From positions 79,534,832 to 79,598,831 of the forward strand of contig CM043960.1 in NCBI GenBank assembly GCA_014529385.2: a stretch of 64,000 bases of DNA, in the 5' to 3' direction. The stretch is from Adiantum capillus-veneris (Eukaryota > Streptophyta > Polypodiopsida > Polypodiales > Pteridaceae). How positions within the stretch are numbered: the first letter of the stretch is position 1; the number at the start of each line of letters is the position of its first letter. The position numbers were made by a program, and so were the translations under genes. The notes under the pieces are model-generated. The model was not told the origin of the DNA. It searched no databases and saw nothing but the letters and a program-made list of their open reading frames with translations. Below, piece by piece: positions 46,791 through 59,322 of the stretch.

Positions 46791-46930
46791 CTGTACTCCA
46801 GCTACCTGTACCTGTGTGAATCACCTGTACCTGTACCTGTAACCTGTAACTTGTAATCTGCAACCTGCAACCTGCAACCTGTAATCTGCAACCTGTAATC
46901 TCGAATCTCGAAGCTTGAAGCTCGAAGCAG
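46791..46930 (-). repeat. Leader minisatellite of ~6-8-bp units (ACCTGTA/ACCTGCA)
   Basis: Plus strand reads CTGTACCTGTACCTGTAACC, then repeated AACCTGCAACCTGCAACCTG, AATCTGCAACCTGTAATCTC and finally CGAATCTCGAAGCTTGAAGC. It lies right next to the primer-binding site, so it is in the 5' leader of the genomic RNA. Overlapping frames yield QVAGCRLQ-type repeat peptides, which I take as artefacts. Confidence 0.85.
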
Positions 46931-46947
46931 AAGGTACTCGAAGAAGA

Positions 46948-46965
46948 TCCTCCGTGGGGGCGCCA
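46948..46965 (-). other. Putative primer-binding site of element 2
   Basis: On the minus strand TGGCGCCCCCACGGAGGA begins six bases after the 5' LTR end. It agrees with the element 1 site at 16 of 18 positions, so the two elements probably use the same, unassigned tRNA. Confidence 0.75.
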
Positions 46966-46971
46966 AAAGAA

Positions 46972-47146
46972 TGTGAGCGGGATGAAAACACACACAGCGC
47001 CTCTATAACGACCCGACACACACTCTTGGGAAGATACACACACACACTAGGGGGCACCACTCGGCTTAGACAACACACCTGGCCGAGACAGGGAACACAC
47101 CTCTGGAGTGAGAGGAGAGAAACTATCCACTTGTCCACTCCACACA

Positions 47147-47181
<35 letters not shown>

Positions 47182-48123
47182 AAAAAACTCAGCTCAAAAG
47201 AGGAGAATTTTTGATGTTTAGATACAAATGAGCTTGGGCCAACACCAATGGGGCAAACAGCTCACACAATATGGGTAAAAGATACCAGATACAATCACAA
47301 ATTGGAGAAGAAGCTTCACTCACCGGAGAAGATTACACAGAAAAACAGCAGAAAAAGAGTGAGGAATTTGGCAAAATGGACAGCGCCATCGCGTCCGGAA
47401 CGGCCTAAAACCCCAGTCTACAATGTCAAAGTGCTCAAATCCGACATCGGATGAGCAGTTTACGGCCAAAACAGGCTCCAAAAACCCAAAAAACACACCT
47501 GCGGCTGTTCCTCCTCTCTTCTCCACGTTTTTTCTGGTCTTCTCTTAGTTTTTTCAGTTCCCACACTTAGCTTTATTAGTTGGGCACCCTTGGCCTTTTA
47601 GATGACCTCAAACGGACCCCGAACAGGCCAAAAACTGACCTCGCAGTGGATAGTTGTCACCTTTTTGCATCATTCGCACACCTGGCACTCAGCTTTTTTC
47701 CAATAATGCATCTTGCCACCACGTGAAGTGGCCCCAGAAAGTGGTCCTAATGATGACCTTTCTGCATAACTCTCACAAGAAAACACCACTTTGTGTCCGT
47801 ATTCATCCACGTGCAAATATTGACCCCGTTAGGCCTACTGACGCCACTCGATGCCATTTGACGCACCTGCTTACCTCATGTCGTCGGCCCGCGGATAGCT
47901 TCCTCGAGAAGTTTTACGCGCTACCAACTCCTCCTTATTGTAGAAAAAACACAGTGGTACTGGTAATAGTGAAAATCGATGCACTATGTACACCCTGTCC
48001 TACCTGTACACATGTGGGCCCCACATAACCACCTGGCTAAGGAAAATGGGCAATCCTTTATTTGATGCATCATGCATGTGTATGAACATATGCGCAATCC
48101 CTTGCTCCAAAAAACTCCTGACA
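46972..48123 (-). repeat. 5' LTR of element 2
   Basis: 1152 bp, nearly identical to the 3' LTR; AC tracts here are 12 and 32 bases (47,036-47,047 and 47,148-47,179) against 18 and 34. No strong TATA box; a TAATAAAG on the minus strand near 47,570 is a weak candidate. Confidence 0.96.
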
Positions 48124-48153
48124 GCGTATACTAACAAGAGAAGTCAACACACA

Positions 48154-48175
48154 GGTAGGTGCATTTGCACCTACC
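48154..48175. repeat. 22-bp palindrome GGTAGGTGCA-TT-TGCACCTACC
   Basis: Perfect 10-bp arms around a TT/TT centre, 30 bases right of element 2. A close relative lies at 48,775-48,794 in a similar setting (CACWCAG before it, an A/T-rich stretch after it). Confidence 0.85.
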
Positions 48176-48292
48176 AGGAAATTCTGGTTTTTTAATAAAT
48201 GGAAATTCTGGTCTCCTTCTCACATACACACTCATGCTTGTGTACACCTGCTTTGGCCATGTCAAATTATGAGATCCGTTTCTTGCTCATCT

Positions 48293-48456
<164 letters not shown>

Positions 48457-48774
48457 GTCATATGAAGGCACCTATAGCTTTATTTTGTGATCTTCAAATG
48501 GAAGGTTAATCTCCTTTGGGATCAACAAAAGTGGCCCTAATCCTTGATCTACTTTGCGAAAGCTGAACTTCAATCCTTCCCTAGCAGGGAGACTACATTC
48601 CGCGTGAGGATCTGCAACATTTTTGGACTAGCCGTGGAGCAGTTACTCACATAAACAAATGGAAGGCTGGACATTGGACCTTGCTAGTAATGCTACCCTT
48701 GTGATGGGGAATTGTACCCAACTTTGATTGATTACAAATGCATGACTATGTCAGAATGGAAGAAGAACACTCAG

Positions 48775-48794
48775 GTAGGTGCACTTGCACCTAC
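48775..48794. repeat. 20-bp palindrome GTAGGTGCAC-TTGCACCTAC
   Basis: Second copy of the palindrome at 48,154-48,175, with a C for T at one central position. The pair may mark ends or members of a small repeat. Confidence 0.8.
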
Positions 48795-51411
48795 TCAGGA
48801 TGATTAAGGTTTTAAAACAATGTCTTTTACTCATATGTTTAACTTTGTTTTGATTGATGATACAAATTCCTAATTATGATGCATCAGTTTATTTAATGTT
48901 TACTCTCAATGGAGGATAGACATATATGATCACTGTGTTTACCTACTCAGTACGTGGTTTGATTTTCTTAATACATTGCCTTTTTTTAATCATGATTTGG
49001 AGAAAGTGTAAGCGTTGTGTTTTGACATCTAATCAACTAAAACTTAATGATAAATGTGGGTATTTTCTCATAGCATGCAATTTATATAGAGGTCAGATGG
49101 TATACCAGACTGATTCTTTGACCTGAATGCATATGACTGGATAGAACAAAAAGAAAAAATAACCTTTGTCTGTGGTAATGACTGTCACCATCTATATTGC
49201 ATACTACCTCATGTGAGGGTCTCATGGGAGATGACATTGACAGGTTTTTTTTGAAATAACTGAGCATAAACAAAGGAAATGTTGGCAAATTTTTTCTCTT
49301 ACATAGTTTAGCTTATAACTATTTTTACATTGTTTTAAGGTCAGTCGGAGGATTACTACATGGTAATCTTGGACATAGGTATGTTGTAGGAACTGTGGGT
49401 ATAATAGTATAAATGGTACATGGAACTATAGATATACATTTTGAGCTCTTTACTATTCTATAGTTTGATCAAAAAAGATCAAGCTATAGTTCTTCATTTA
49501 TAGTTGAAGTGGTTTCAAAAGATTGAGCTTAGATAGTTAATCTGGCTATGTTGCCGAGAAACCTACTCAGTAAATTCTGGTCTTTTAATGGTTATTGTTG
49601 ATGTGTTATCTCCCTGAGCTAATCAGGCTTGTTACAAATGTATGCCATAAACCTTTGAGCTTGATATGTTAATGATGGATTATTATGAAAAACATGATAA
49701 ACATCATGCCTCAAAACCTAGGGAAGGGTCTGTATAAAAATAACAAATGATGGACTTCTGGAAAAGAAAATCGGATCAAAGAACAACTGAATGCTAGTTT
49801 TTCTATTATAATGGTTGTTAGTTATCCTGGACATCTTTCACACTTCATGTTCACTGCCTTGATTGTCGTGCCTTATTATTAGGGTTCCCTCTCACTTACA
49901 TAACACCACTGGGCTGCAATTTGCTGAGTTGAGTTGTAGTACTATGCGATGATGCTTGACATGTTATGTCTCTCTTACATGTTCAACTCAGACTACCATC
50001 ATCTGGCTACCTGTATGCTCCTCGCACACATGCATACATGAAGCTTCACAAGCCATGTACATACATGTACATACGGTCCCTCTTGAGTTACAAATGAAAT
50101 GTACCAAGAATAGGTCACTGCTAAAAGATGTATAAGGACACATAAACAAGCGATTCATAGCACACATAGACATGCTTATTGTTAATACTTTGGTAGTATG
50201 CTCATAAGCTGCTAGGTATTTCTCATATGAATTTTTTGATAACCAGGCTGTAACGACAAAGTTTGCGTATTTGTACTTTTTGATGCACTTTCTGGGTCCT
50301 ATAATTCTACCTCTCTTAGGTTTTAATAATAATTACAGGCTGATTGTATAGAATTTAAACATTCGCCTCATAATATGGTTTTGGTAGACTTGAGTTGGGG
50401 ATGCATTGGCACTATTATTTGCCTGGGTTGCTAACTAAGTTTGTCATTTGGATAACGAAAGATCTTGGTAAAATTTTATTACTTGGTTCAAACTTCTAGT
50501 CACCATATGGTTTTTTGCAGTTGATGCTGGCATTTTCACATTTATGGTGGTAGGTGTATGACTATAGCGTATGGCTGTAACTGAGTATATTCACCTTGTG
50601 AATAATATAGTAATGGGAACTGCTTTTCAACACGTTTTCTCCTTGTTAAATAGAAGCATAACTTTTGAATTTGGTATTAGTGCTTTACTTTGAACATACT
50701 CCAATGTTTTTAAATAAATCCTTAATCCTCATGTGAGGGTCTCGCATGAGATGGCAGTGGACTGGACTTTTGAAAATTAATTCAAAATACAAAGGAGATG
50801 ATGTCCGAGTTTTTTGGAATTAAAAGAAGAAGACATTATTGTAAATTAAGGACTCATTCTCTAAACTTAATATTTGATCCATGTTACGGTGTTAGTTTTT
50901 GTTTTAATTTTTGACACCAATAATAAGGGGAGGGATTCGTTGACAATTGTCTTCCCAAGTAATGCCAGTTCTGATAGGCTTGTGTTTCTTGGATGGTGAC
51001 AGGTAAGAAATTCTTTCCTTGGGGTTACAACAACAACTGCAACAATAATAGAAGATCGTCCAATGTACCAGTTGGATCCTTCTCCATATAGATGTAGTGG
51101 AAGCTCATCCCAAAGGGTGGGCACATAGAGATACAACACTAAGATATCAATTTGTAGTGATCAAAGATCAAATTTTTGATCTAAATGACTGTATTATCCA
51201 TTATATATAGAATGTTGTATTGGTGTATATGAAATGATAATTGAGGTTTATGACATCTTGTTTTAAAATATTGTTATTTAATATATTATTGAATACAATT
51301 GTCTAAGTATGGTTCAATTATGGGGGGATTTTCATACTTAAACACCCCCACACACAAAGACGAGTAGATTCACTCACTTAGGGAGAGTAAGGAGAACATC
51401 CTTACTCATAT
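48795..51411. other. AT-rich intergenic DNA with a diverged repeat pair; no gene
   Basis: The phrase CCTCATGTGAGGGTCTC followed by GAGATG... and an AAACAAAGGA-type tail occurs near 49,206 and again near 50,730, so a degenerate interspersed repeat is present twice. No coding region is recognised. Confidence 0.45.
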
Positions 51412-51424
51412 TTTGACCATGTGG

Positions 51425-51488
<64 letters not shown>

Positions 51489-51578
51489 ACCAACTGTAAT
51501 CATTGAGGCTTTGAAAACTTAATCACTTAGCAAAAACTAGGAGAGACATTCTCACCAAATGTTTTACCATGTGGACAT

Positions 51579-51659
<81 letters not shown>

Positions 51660-51700
51660 TCACTAATGTTTTGACCATGCGGACAAAAAAGAGGATTGAG

Positions 51701-51767
<67 letters not shown>

Positions 51768-51816
51768 TCACTAATGTTTTGACCATGCGGACAAAAAAGA
51801 GGATTGAGGGGGGGGG

Positions 51817-51899
<83 letters not shown>

Positions 51900-51961
51900 T
51901 ACTTAGGGAGAGTGAAGAGCACTAGGAAAGATAGCCTCACTAATGTTTTGACCATGTGGAC

Positions 51962-52021
<60 letters not shown>

Positions 52022-52083
52022 AGGGAGAGTGAAGAGCACTAGGAGAGATAACCTTACTAATGTTTTGATCATGTGGACAAAAA

Positions 52084-52176
<93 letters not shown>
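51412..52176. repeat. Microsatellite field: six GA/TG arrays punctuated by the palindromic 20-mer
   Basis: Arrays lie at 51,429-51,487, 51,582-51,654 (TG then GA), 51,703-51,762, 51,819-51,896, 51,968-52,014 and 52,085-52,176 (TG then GA). Each is preceded within about 40 bases by a copy of TTTTGACCATGTGGACAAAA (51,412, 51,561, 51,667, 51,777, 51,944, 52,064). Flanks such as 'ATAACCTCACTAATG' and 'TTACTTAGGGAGAGTGAAGAGCACTAGGA' also repeat. This is a higher-order tandem repeat in which each unit is motif plus microsatellite. Confidence 0.9.
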
Positions 52177-52178
<2 letters not shown>

Positions 52179-52430
52179 ATGAAAAAAATTAAAGGATGGA
52201 GGGGGAGACAAAGAGATATGGAAAACACTTTCATAGTAACAAGTAGTACATAGGCTTTATCACTCCCAAAATTACAAGGAAAAAGAGTACTTAAACATGT
52301 CGCAATTCAAAAAATTTTAGTGCAATCAAGGTATTAAACACCTGAAGTGGCCTTCATTTTCTCTTTCATGATAAGGCCCATGACATCTTGGTTAGATTCC
52401 TGTACTACCTTCCTCTAGTAGATAAGACAC

Positions 52431-55097
52431 TTATGGTTCATCTTCTTTGGTGTCTTTTGGATGAGACTTTTCTTTAGCCTTTTCATGTGCTCTAGAACAA
52501 ATTCCATCAACTTCACGTTGCTCTTGCGAGTTGCAAACTATTGCGATGGTTTTTCTTCGATTCAGGAGTACAACCTTTGATGCAAGACCACCTGCAACCA
52601 CATCAAGGGCAACCTCATGCTGGTCATTGAATGCCTTCACAGTTTTGTTGATAACTTGATTCTTCCTTCTCGCTATTGCTTTGGCCACTTGTTTTTCATC
52701 ATCAAGATCTTTGTCAGTCCCCTCCACTTCAATGTGTGCATTGCCCCATATTAGGGGCTTGTTTGTATTGTTGACATAGCGGTCAAGGTTGACAAAAGTT
52801 TTGCTCATGCTCATTAATGTTAACACCACAAATGTGTATGGCTCTAGAAGCAAAATTGTTGGCTAAAGGCAAGAAATCAATGCTACCAACAAGCATCTGG
52901 AACTTTATGCTCATGTATAGAAGACCATCCTCTAAAGCAGCCATTTGCCTCTGAGTAAGAAAAGATAGTAGGATGAATTGTTTAGGCTCACAAGTCATCC
53001 TTAGAAAATAGGAGACAAGCCTCTCAAACTTGGAGGAATCCCAATTCATTCCTTCTACTCCATGTGCAACATCCAAGATAGCTACACCAATGGTAATTGG
53101 ATCTTTGTACACATTATATATTAGATCAAGGGCTTCTAAATCATACCCAACAACATACACTGACCAAGCAAAGTTGCTACAAGATTGAGGGGTCTCCTTT
53201 CTTCCAACAAATAAATTCCCTATGTCTCTTGCACCATTGGGTAGTGGACCTGGATCAGCCTTATGTGCTAGTTTTTTTGACAACCAATCACTACAAACAC
53301 CTACAACCTTTGAGTAAACATCCTCTGTGATATTGTAGTCATTAACTAGCTCCTCCCATGTTTTCAAGACAATGTTGTTGGTTGATATTGATGCATTGAA
53401 AAGTGTGACCAACTCTTCCTTTAGCACCCTGTCTTGCTTTAGCTGCTTTGCCCTTGTTTCCATATCTATAAGATCTTACTTATCCCACTTATTTCTAAGA
53501 TGTAAAATTTTCCCTTCATTGATTTCATTTTGCAACCTATTAATCTCTCCATCCTTTAGCCCCATCATAAGCAACAAAAGGTAGCCGGTGATGCTTGTCT
53601 TCCCTTCTTTCTAGGTCTTTCTGCTTGAGATAATAACTCACCTTTGGCATATTGTTTCATTATTGAAACCCATCCATCAAATAATTCTTGGGAGCTTACT
53701 ATCATTTGATAGTCCCTTGATGCCCATTTATCCCCAATGTAATCAACAAAACCTTGAAAACATATATAGACAACAACTTTGTAAGAAACATAACAAACGT
53801 GCTATTTCATAAAAGCAAAAAATGTAGTATGTGATGCTCTACCTGCCAAGGTAGCCGTAGCGTGCTAGACTTGGGAAGTCCTTTTTGAGAATTTGGATGG
53901 AGATCCAAATGCCATCCATTGGTCTCTCAACTGCTTGAGTTGCTCAATATAAGGAGCATTCTTCATGACATTATGTGATTCTTTGTTTGTCATGCGGGAT
54001 AACTCTATACACATTGCTCCTGGACATTCCACAAGCATTCGAGCATTCTGTGTTGCATATAAATGCTTGGTTGCCATGCAACGTGGTGTTGTGCTTTGGA
54101 TATAGATTTTTGCTGCATGTACGGAATGTAGACCTGATATAATTCAATAAGAGTATGTACTCAACATGGATTCCTTGACCTCATTTCTCGTAAGTGGTCT
54201 TGATTCCCCATTTTACCTAATGTAAGGCATTAGGTAAGTTGAGGTGGAAAGAGCCATAGGATTACTAACAAAGAGTTTTGTTAATGTCTCCACATAATCC
54301 CATGCAAGGGTTCTATATGTATAAAGTGGAGGTGCCTCCTCACATTTACCAACTGGAATGGAAAATTGTGAAGTGGACACAAATGGAAAGAGCTTTTCAA
54401 ACATGTGAAACCCATTTATTCTTGCTTTCCCTTTTTGTTGCTTGACCCTGGGGAATCAAACGTCATCTCTACACCCTTGATGTGAAGAATAACAAGTGGT
54501 TTGGGGTTCAAAACTGCAAGACTTAAGGATGTAGGAGAGCCATCAACAAGTGTGTTGGCCACACTTACAACAAGTGCATTTCCCATGGAAGATTCCGACC
54601 CTTCACGTTAATAGTGTTCGCTAGTAGGGGTTTCTTTTCCAGTATTGTCCTCGCGAGGCAATGTATGAAGCTTCGGCCTTTTCTTCAAGTGGCCATCATC
54701 TCCTTTTGCTAAAGAGAGGAATTCTTCATTGTGTTGAATGTTTTGAAATGCCAAGACAACATCCCACCCCATATTTTTTTAGAGAGAAGTTGTCTTCAAC
54801 CTGCATCCATGTAGCATCAAAGGCCATGGGGTCAATCTTGTAGCACATAATATTGTCCCTTAACTTAATATCATTACAAGGAACCCCTTCCTTGCCAGCA
54901 CACCCCTCTGTAATATTGTCTATCACCCCATTTTGTTCAAAACCTAATGTTTCACCTTCCTTTATGAATAAGAGAAAATCTGAGTGTTTTTGTCCTTATA
55001 GATCATAGACATCAATATACCATAAATATGAAAACTTTTTAGTAACCCCATCAATCACCTCAAGCCCCTTCTTTGGAGCTTTGTCTTTCTTTGCCAT
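52431..55097 (-). pseudogene. Decayed multi-exon gene of unknown identity, with amino-methyltransferase-like motifs
   Basis: Minus-strand coding stretches start at an ATG at 55,097 (MAKKDKAPKKGLEVIDGV) and run to 52,431. A clean GT-AG intron at 53,753-53,842 (donor GGCAG|GTAGAG, acceptor TTCAAG|G) joins two exons in frame, which shows a real spliced gene. In-frame stops occur near 54,997, 53,865 and 53,480 and a frameshift near 52,790, so it is dead. The C-terminal half has GVAILDVAHGVEGMNWD followed by helices, and later EVALDVVAGGLASKVVLLNRR. That order resembles motif IV (usually DPPY/W) before motif I (LDxFAGxGxT) of beta-class N4/N6 amino-methyltransferases, but the catalytic motif is not canonical. 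Identity is tentative; it may be transposon-borne. Confidence 0.45.
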
Positions 55098-55281
55098 TTG
55101 GGAGTCTATAAATATATACAACATTAAAGCATTAGTCCACATTAATCCACATTATTGTAACTTGGATATACCTAGGTACTTGCTTAATGTTTGACCATGT
55201 GGACAAAACTCACATACTGTATAAAATTCACAAATGGATCGATAGAGTTTTGACCATGTGGATAATACTTAGGGATGGAAG

Positions 55282-55286
<5 letters not shown>

Positions 55287-55367
<81 letters not shown>
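55287..55367. repeat. (AC)n microsatellite, ~40 units
   Basis: Uninterrupted AC tract, preceded by two copies of the palindromic 20-mer at 55,189 and 55,247. Confidence 0.97.
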
Positions 55368-55372
<5 letters not shown>

Positions 55373-55599
55373 ATATACACATTTAGTATCGTCCGCTGAG
55401 GTCATATATGACCCATGGGACAAAAAATGTATACAAAACCATTTCTCCTCTCTAGAAGGAGAGGGTGGAAAGTGTCTCCCCTTCACATGAGAGGGTGGTG
55501 TCCATGACCTAGAATGGAGAGTTCTTACCACTAGCCGTCTCCTAGAGGGACTTAGTGGCAGTGTCTAACTCCATTTTTACAAGCAAAAGAAAAGTTACT

Positions 55600-56474
55600 A
55601 ATTATGTGGTATCGTTGGGGGCTGCCTTGGTAGACCGAAAGTCCTGAATGATTGCCCGTCCTCCATGATAGACTTCCCATTTTCCAACTGCTCTAGATTC
55701 ACGAACCTTGGTAAGCTCTTCTCTCTTACATCAGAGTTCCATAGGAGACAAGTCCTCTACAAACCAAAACTCAGTGTCCTTGAGATTCTTTGATTGGTAC
55801 AACATAGTGTCACGGGATACTTTGGACTTAAATGTTATGATTCCATGGGAGCCACCATTTTTGGTGACATGTGAGGCTATGGATTGAACCTATGATGTAT
55901 CGAGCACTATATCCCACTTAACTATTGGCATTAAGCTAGCAAGCTGATGTACTGAAGCATGGAAATTACCTGTTGTGTACCACTCTTGAGGCAGTCCTCC
56001 AATCCGAAGATTAAGGGATGCAACATCTCGACGCTTGAGCTCGCGTATCACCTTGTTGACGTGAGTTTGGATCTGGACTGGAAGACTTGTGGTGATCTCT
56101 TGAACTTGTGCTTGAATGATATTTAAGGCCTTTGCCTCCATCCTGGCTTCAATGATAAATTTTCTTTGTTCGAGGTTCGTGAGACGTGCTTCAGCTGTAT
56201 CTAAGCATTGTCGAAGGAGGAGGTTCTCCTCTTGTAATGCTTGGATTTGTACTTGGAGAGCATCCCAATCCGAGGTTCGTATGACGACCGGTTTCTTAGG
56301 GGTCTGTAATATAGATGAAAAGGACTTTCTCCCACCAGAGATGACAGGGTTGGAAGAGGGTGTACTAGGGGTGGCTCTTTTCAGTGTTGAACTAAGGGAG
56401 CCGACTGCATCGTTGTGTGTTGGCATGGGAACATGTGGCTGTTGACCTTTGTTTGGCATTCTTTTTGTTGCCAT
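55600..56474 (-). pseudogene. LINE ORF1-like protein
   Basis: Minus-strand frame from ATG at 56,474 (MATKRMPNKGQ). A Pro/Ser-rich basic N-terminus leads to a coiled coil (LQVQIQALQEENLLLRQCL, then EARLTNLEQRKF), followed by an RNA-binding-like region RRDVASLNLRIGGLPQEWY. A TAG at 55,890 interrupts, and past it the same frame gives ITFKSKVSRDTMLYQSKNLK and WFVEDLSPMELRCKREEL, a block typical of non-LTR retrotransposon ORF1/RNA-binding proteins. Function in an active element would be nucleic-acid chaperoning of the LINE RNA. No ORF2 follows on its 3' side in this window. Confidence 0.55.
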
Positions 56475-56698
56475 TTTAATTGGTGGTTAGCTTTAGTACG
56501 CGACTGTGGAGGTGAGCAGAGAGCGGGTTGTATGAGCGCGCCTCGTGGGGTTGTTCTAGTAGGCAAATGAGAAGAGGCACGAGGAGGAGACAAATGGTAG
56601 AGGTTCAGACTGGTTAGCTCGTGCTGAGGGATATAGATAACGCCCACCCACGCACCCTCATCGCGTGGGCAGAACTTCGCTCACGGTTTTAGGGTTGA

Positions 56699-56842
<144 letters not shown>

Positions 56843-57098
56843 AGGGGAGAGAGGGAGAGGAACAAACTCATTCACATAGATGCAACCAAGTGCAAAAAGC
56901 TCACTCACTAAGAGAGAGTGTAAAAACATCATTTCAAAAGTTTTGACCATGTGGTTAGAAGTGAGAAATGAAGGGGGGAGATATAGGAATGAGGAAGCCA
57001 TTGGTAAAACTAGCAGAGCCAGAGAGAAAGGGGAGAGAAAGTACAAATCTTAAGAGGGGGTGATAGATTTTTGACCATCTGGACAAACTTTGGGGACA

Positions 57099-57101
<3 letters not shown>

Positions 57102-57166
<65 letters not shown>
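57102..57166. repeat. (AG)n microsatellite
   Basis: About 32 AG units, preceded by a copy of the palindromic 20-mer (57,067) and followed directly by the 3' end of a LINE ORF2 fragment. Confidence 0.97.
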
Positions 57167-57169
<3 letters not shown>

Positions 57170-57195
57170 TTCTATTATCATCCTCGAAGGTCAAA

Positions 57196-58600
57196 TTATG
57201 ACCTATGGGACCAAATGAACATGTCACATGGTGTGAGTGGAGGCCATAATTGACTTTCGATGCTAAAAAATGGTTGAAATGAGCGTCGCACTAGAGAGTC
57301 CACATCGTGGTTGGGAGAAGAAGGTATGTAGGGAGAGCTCATGGCTGAATATATGGAGAAAAGAGGACCTAATGTGGTCAAAAGTTGAGCACTCAAGTAG
57401 TGTGTGGTACTCACTCTCTCGCACTTGACGAGGGCATAAGGTGCAAAGTCGATGAGACTCCTCACAAGTGCCCCAACGTCCTGTCTCACAGAGTAGAGAA
57501 TGCGAGCTAAGACGAATGGAGGCAATGGTGCGGATCGCACTCAATGGGATGGGCTCAAGGATGTAGGGATGGGTTTGATTACCATGCTCGGAGAAGAAGA
57601 GAGATTTGTAATTTGGGGCAATGTGTGTGGTGTAATGGCTGAAGCGAGAACCTCCGGATTTCTCCTAAGCCGTGATACATTGGTGTTGTAAGAAGGCCTC
57701 ATTAACTTGGGAATCAATCGACGCATCCTTGACCAAGTGACATGCATCCCATCTTCCAAACCATTTCTTGATGTCAAGCATCCACCCCAAACTTAGTATT
57801 TTGCTCTTGCATGTCTTTTGGACCTTTTGACTTGCTTCATATGTGATTTTGGGAAGTCAATACAAAGGGCTATGTTATGTCTTAAGCATGTACTCCACAA
57901 CCCTTTGCATGCCCAAGACCTCAATGGGAAGCGATCCGGACTCAAGAAGTAAGAGCATGTAGGGTGTTTGTGTCTTGACTTGGAAAATGTTGGTGAGAAA
58001 ACACTATTGGACATTCTCAAACTCTTTCCAAGTAGACTTCCCGATGCTACCACCCCACACCTCCACTCCATAAAGAAGCACCGGTGTCACCAATGTGTCA
58101 AAGAGGTACTTTTTGAGAGCCCAACACTTGATCTCTCCAGCATTGCACATGTTCTCAAATGCATAATAAGCCCTCTTTCCGGCTTCCAAGCGACGCATTG
58201 CGCAATCCTTCCATCTATGATTGGATGGAATCTCAAGGCCAGGGTACTTGAAGCTATCTATAACTTCAAGTTGCTCATGGTTGTATACAATGCATGGATC
58301 ATTGAGGGTCTTTACAAGCATAACCTTGGTTTTGGATCCATTCACGATCAACCCGCTATGCAGGCAAAAGCGTTCCTAGACACTCATAAGCTTTTGTGCA
58401 TCTTCTAAGGTATGTGCCAAGAGCACTACATCATCGGCATAAAGCAATAGCATGATCACCGCATTTCCAATCTTAACCTCTTCTATGCCTTCTTGTTGCA
58501 TAAAATCAAGAACCATGCATTGCAATTCATCAATGAGTAGCCCAAAGAGGGTTGGGGATTCTGAAATTCTGAAATTGCATCTCCCATACGTAGTTGACAT
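57196..58600 (-). pseudogene. LINE ORF2, 5'-truncated reverse transcriptase
   Basis: The minus-strand frame begins abruptly near 58,570 at SPTLFGLLIDEL (usual RT block 4 entry), then LLLYADDVVLLA, the YADD catalytic motif, near 58,440. After a TAG near 58,377 it continues NGSKTKVMLVKT, YPGLEIPSN and LLYGVEVWGGS, the thumb region. Several stops follow, and the C-terminus at about 57,540-57,330 has the LINE zinc-knuckle-like CTLCPRQVRESEYHTLLEC. The endonuclease and the first half of RT are missing, as expected for target-primed insertion with 5' truncation. No poly(A) tail is visible at the 3' side. Confidence 0.85.
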
Positions 58601-58766
58601 ATCACTTTTTGGTAGATGCGAAAGATTGCATGCATAAATTAGAGAGAGACAATGTGGAAAAAATCGATGGCCAAGTGACAAATCCATGGGAAATCTAGGG
58701 CCAAAGAGAGAGAGGAGAGAGAGATAAAGGAAGATAGAGAGGGGGGGAGAGATAAATAGAGAGACT

Positions 58767-58789
58767 ATTGACCATGTGGACAAAACTTA

Positions 58790-58837
<48 letters not shown>

Positions 58838-59244
58838 TACAAGGTCTCTCTCTAGAGACAAGGGAGAGAGGGAGAGTGGGGGGAGAGAGAATGTTTGAGA
58901 TTACCAAATTCATTGATATAGGTTTGACTAAGTGGAAAAAGCCACACTCATTACGAGATAGTGCAAAAACATTCTTACAAAAGTTTTGACCATGTGGCTA
59001 AAAGTGAGGGATGGGAGAGACAAAGAGTGAGGAGGAGGAGGAGGCCATTGGTAAAACTAAGAGGTGGGTGATAGAGTTTTGACCATGTGGACAAAACTTA
59101 GGGATGTATGGAGGTACACACACACACACACACACACACATTAAACCATGTGGACAAAACTGTGGCAGAATGACAAATCAATAAGAAATCTAATACTAGA
59201 GTGAATGGAAGGCCAGTGGCCACAAAGAGGGACTGATAAAGAAA

Positions 59245-59322
<78 letters not shown>

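Larger units (their letters stand above)
39386..48123 (-). mobile_element. Element 2: very young Tat-like Ty3/gypsy retrotransposon
   Basis: LTRs at 39,386-40,545 and 46,972-48,123 run TG...CA and are flanked by the 4-bp duplication GCGT (39,382-39,385 and 48,124-48,127). I found one substitution between the LTRs (39,394 against 46,980); the 8-bp length difference is fully accounted for by two AC tracts. Layout on the minus strand is primer-binding site, leader minisatellite, one ~72-aa leader ORF, gag, protease, RT, degenerate RNase H, second RNase H, integrase. Despite its youth it has a gag-to-pol frame change, an in-frame TAG before RT and a frameshift in the integrase C-terminus. Confidence 0.96.

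Noticed and set aside
46780-47183. QVAGCRLQ-type repeat peptides near the element 2 leader
   Set aside because: They are translations of the short minisatellite in several frames and end in LTR sequence. I see no sign of selection for a protein.
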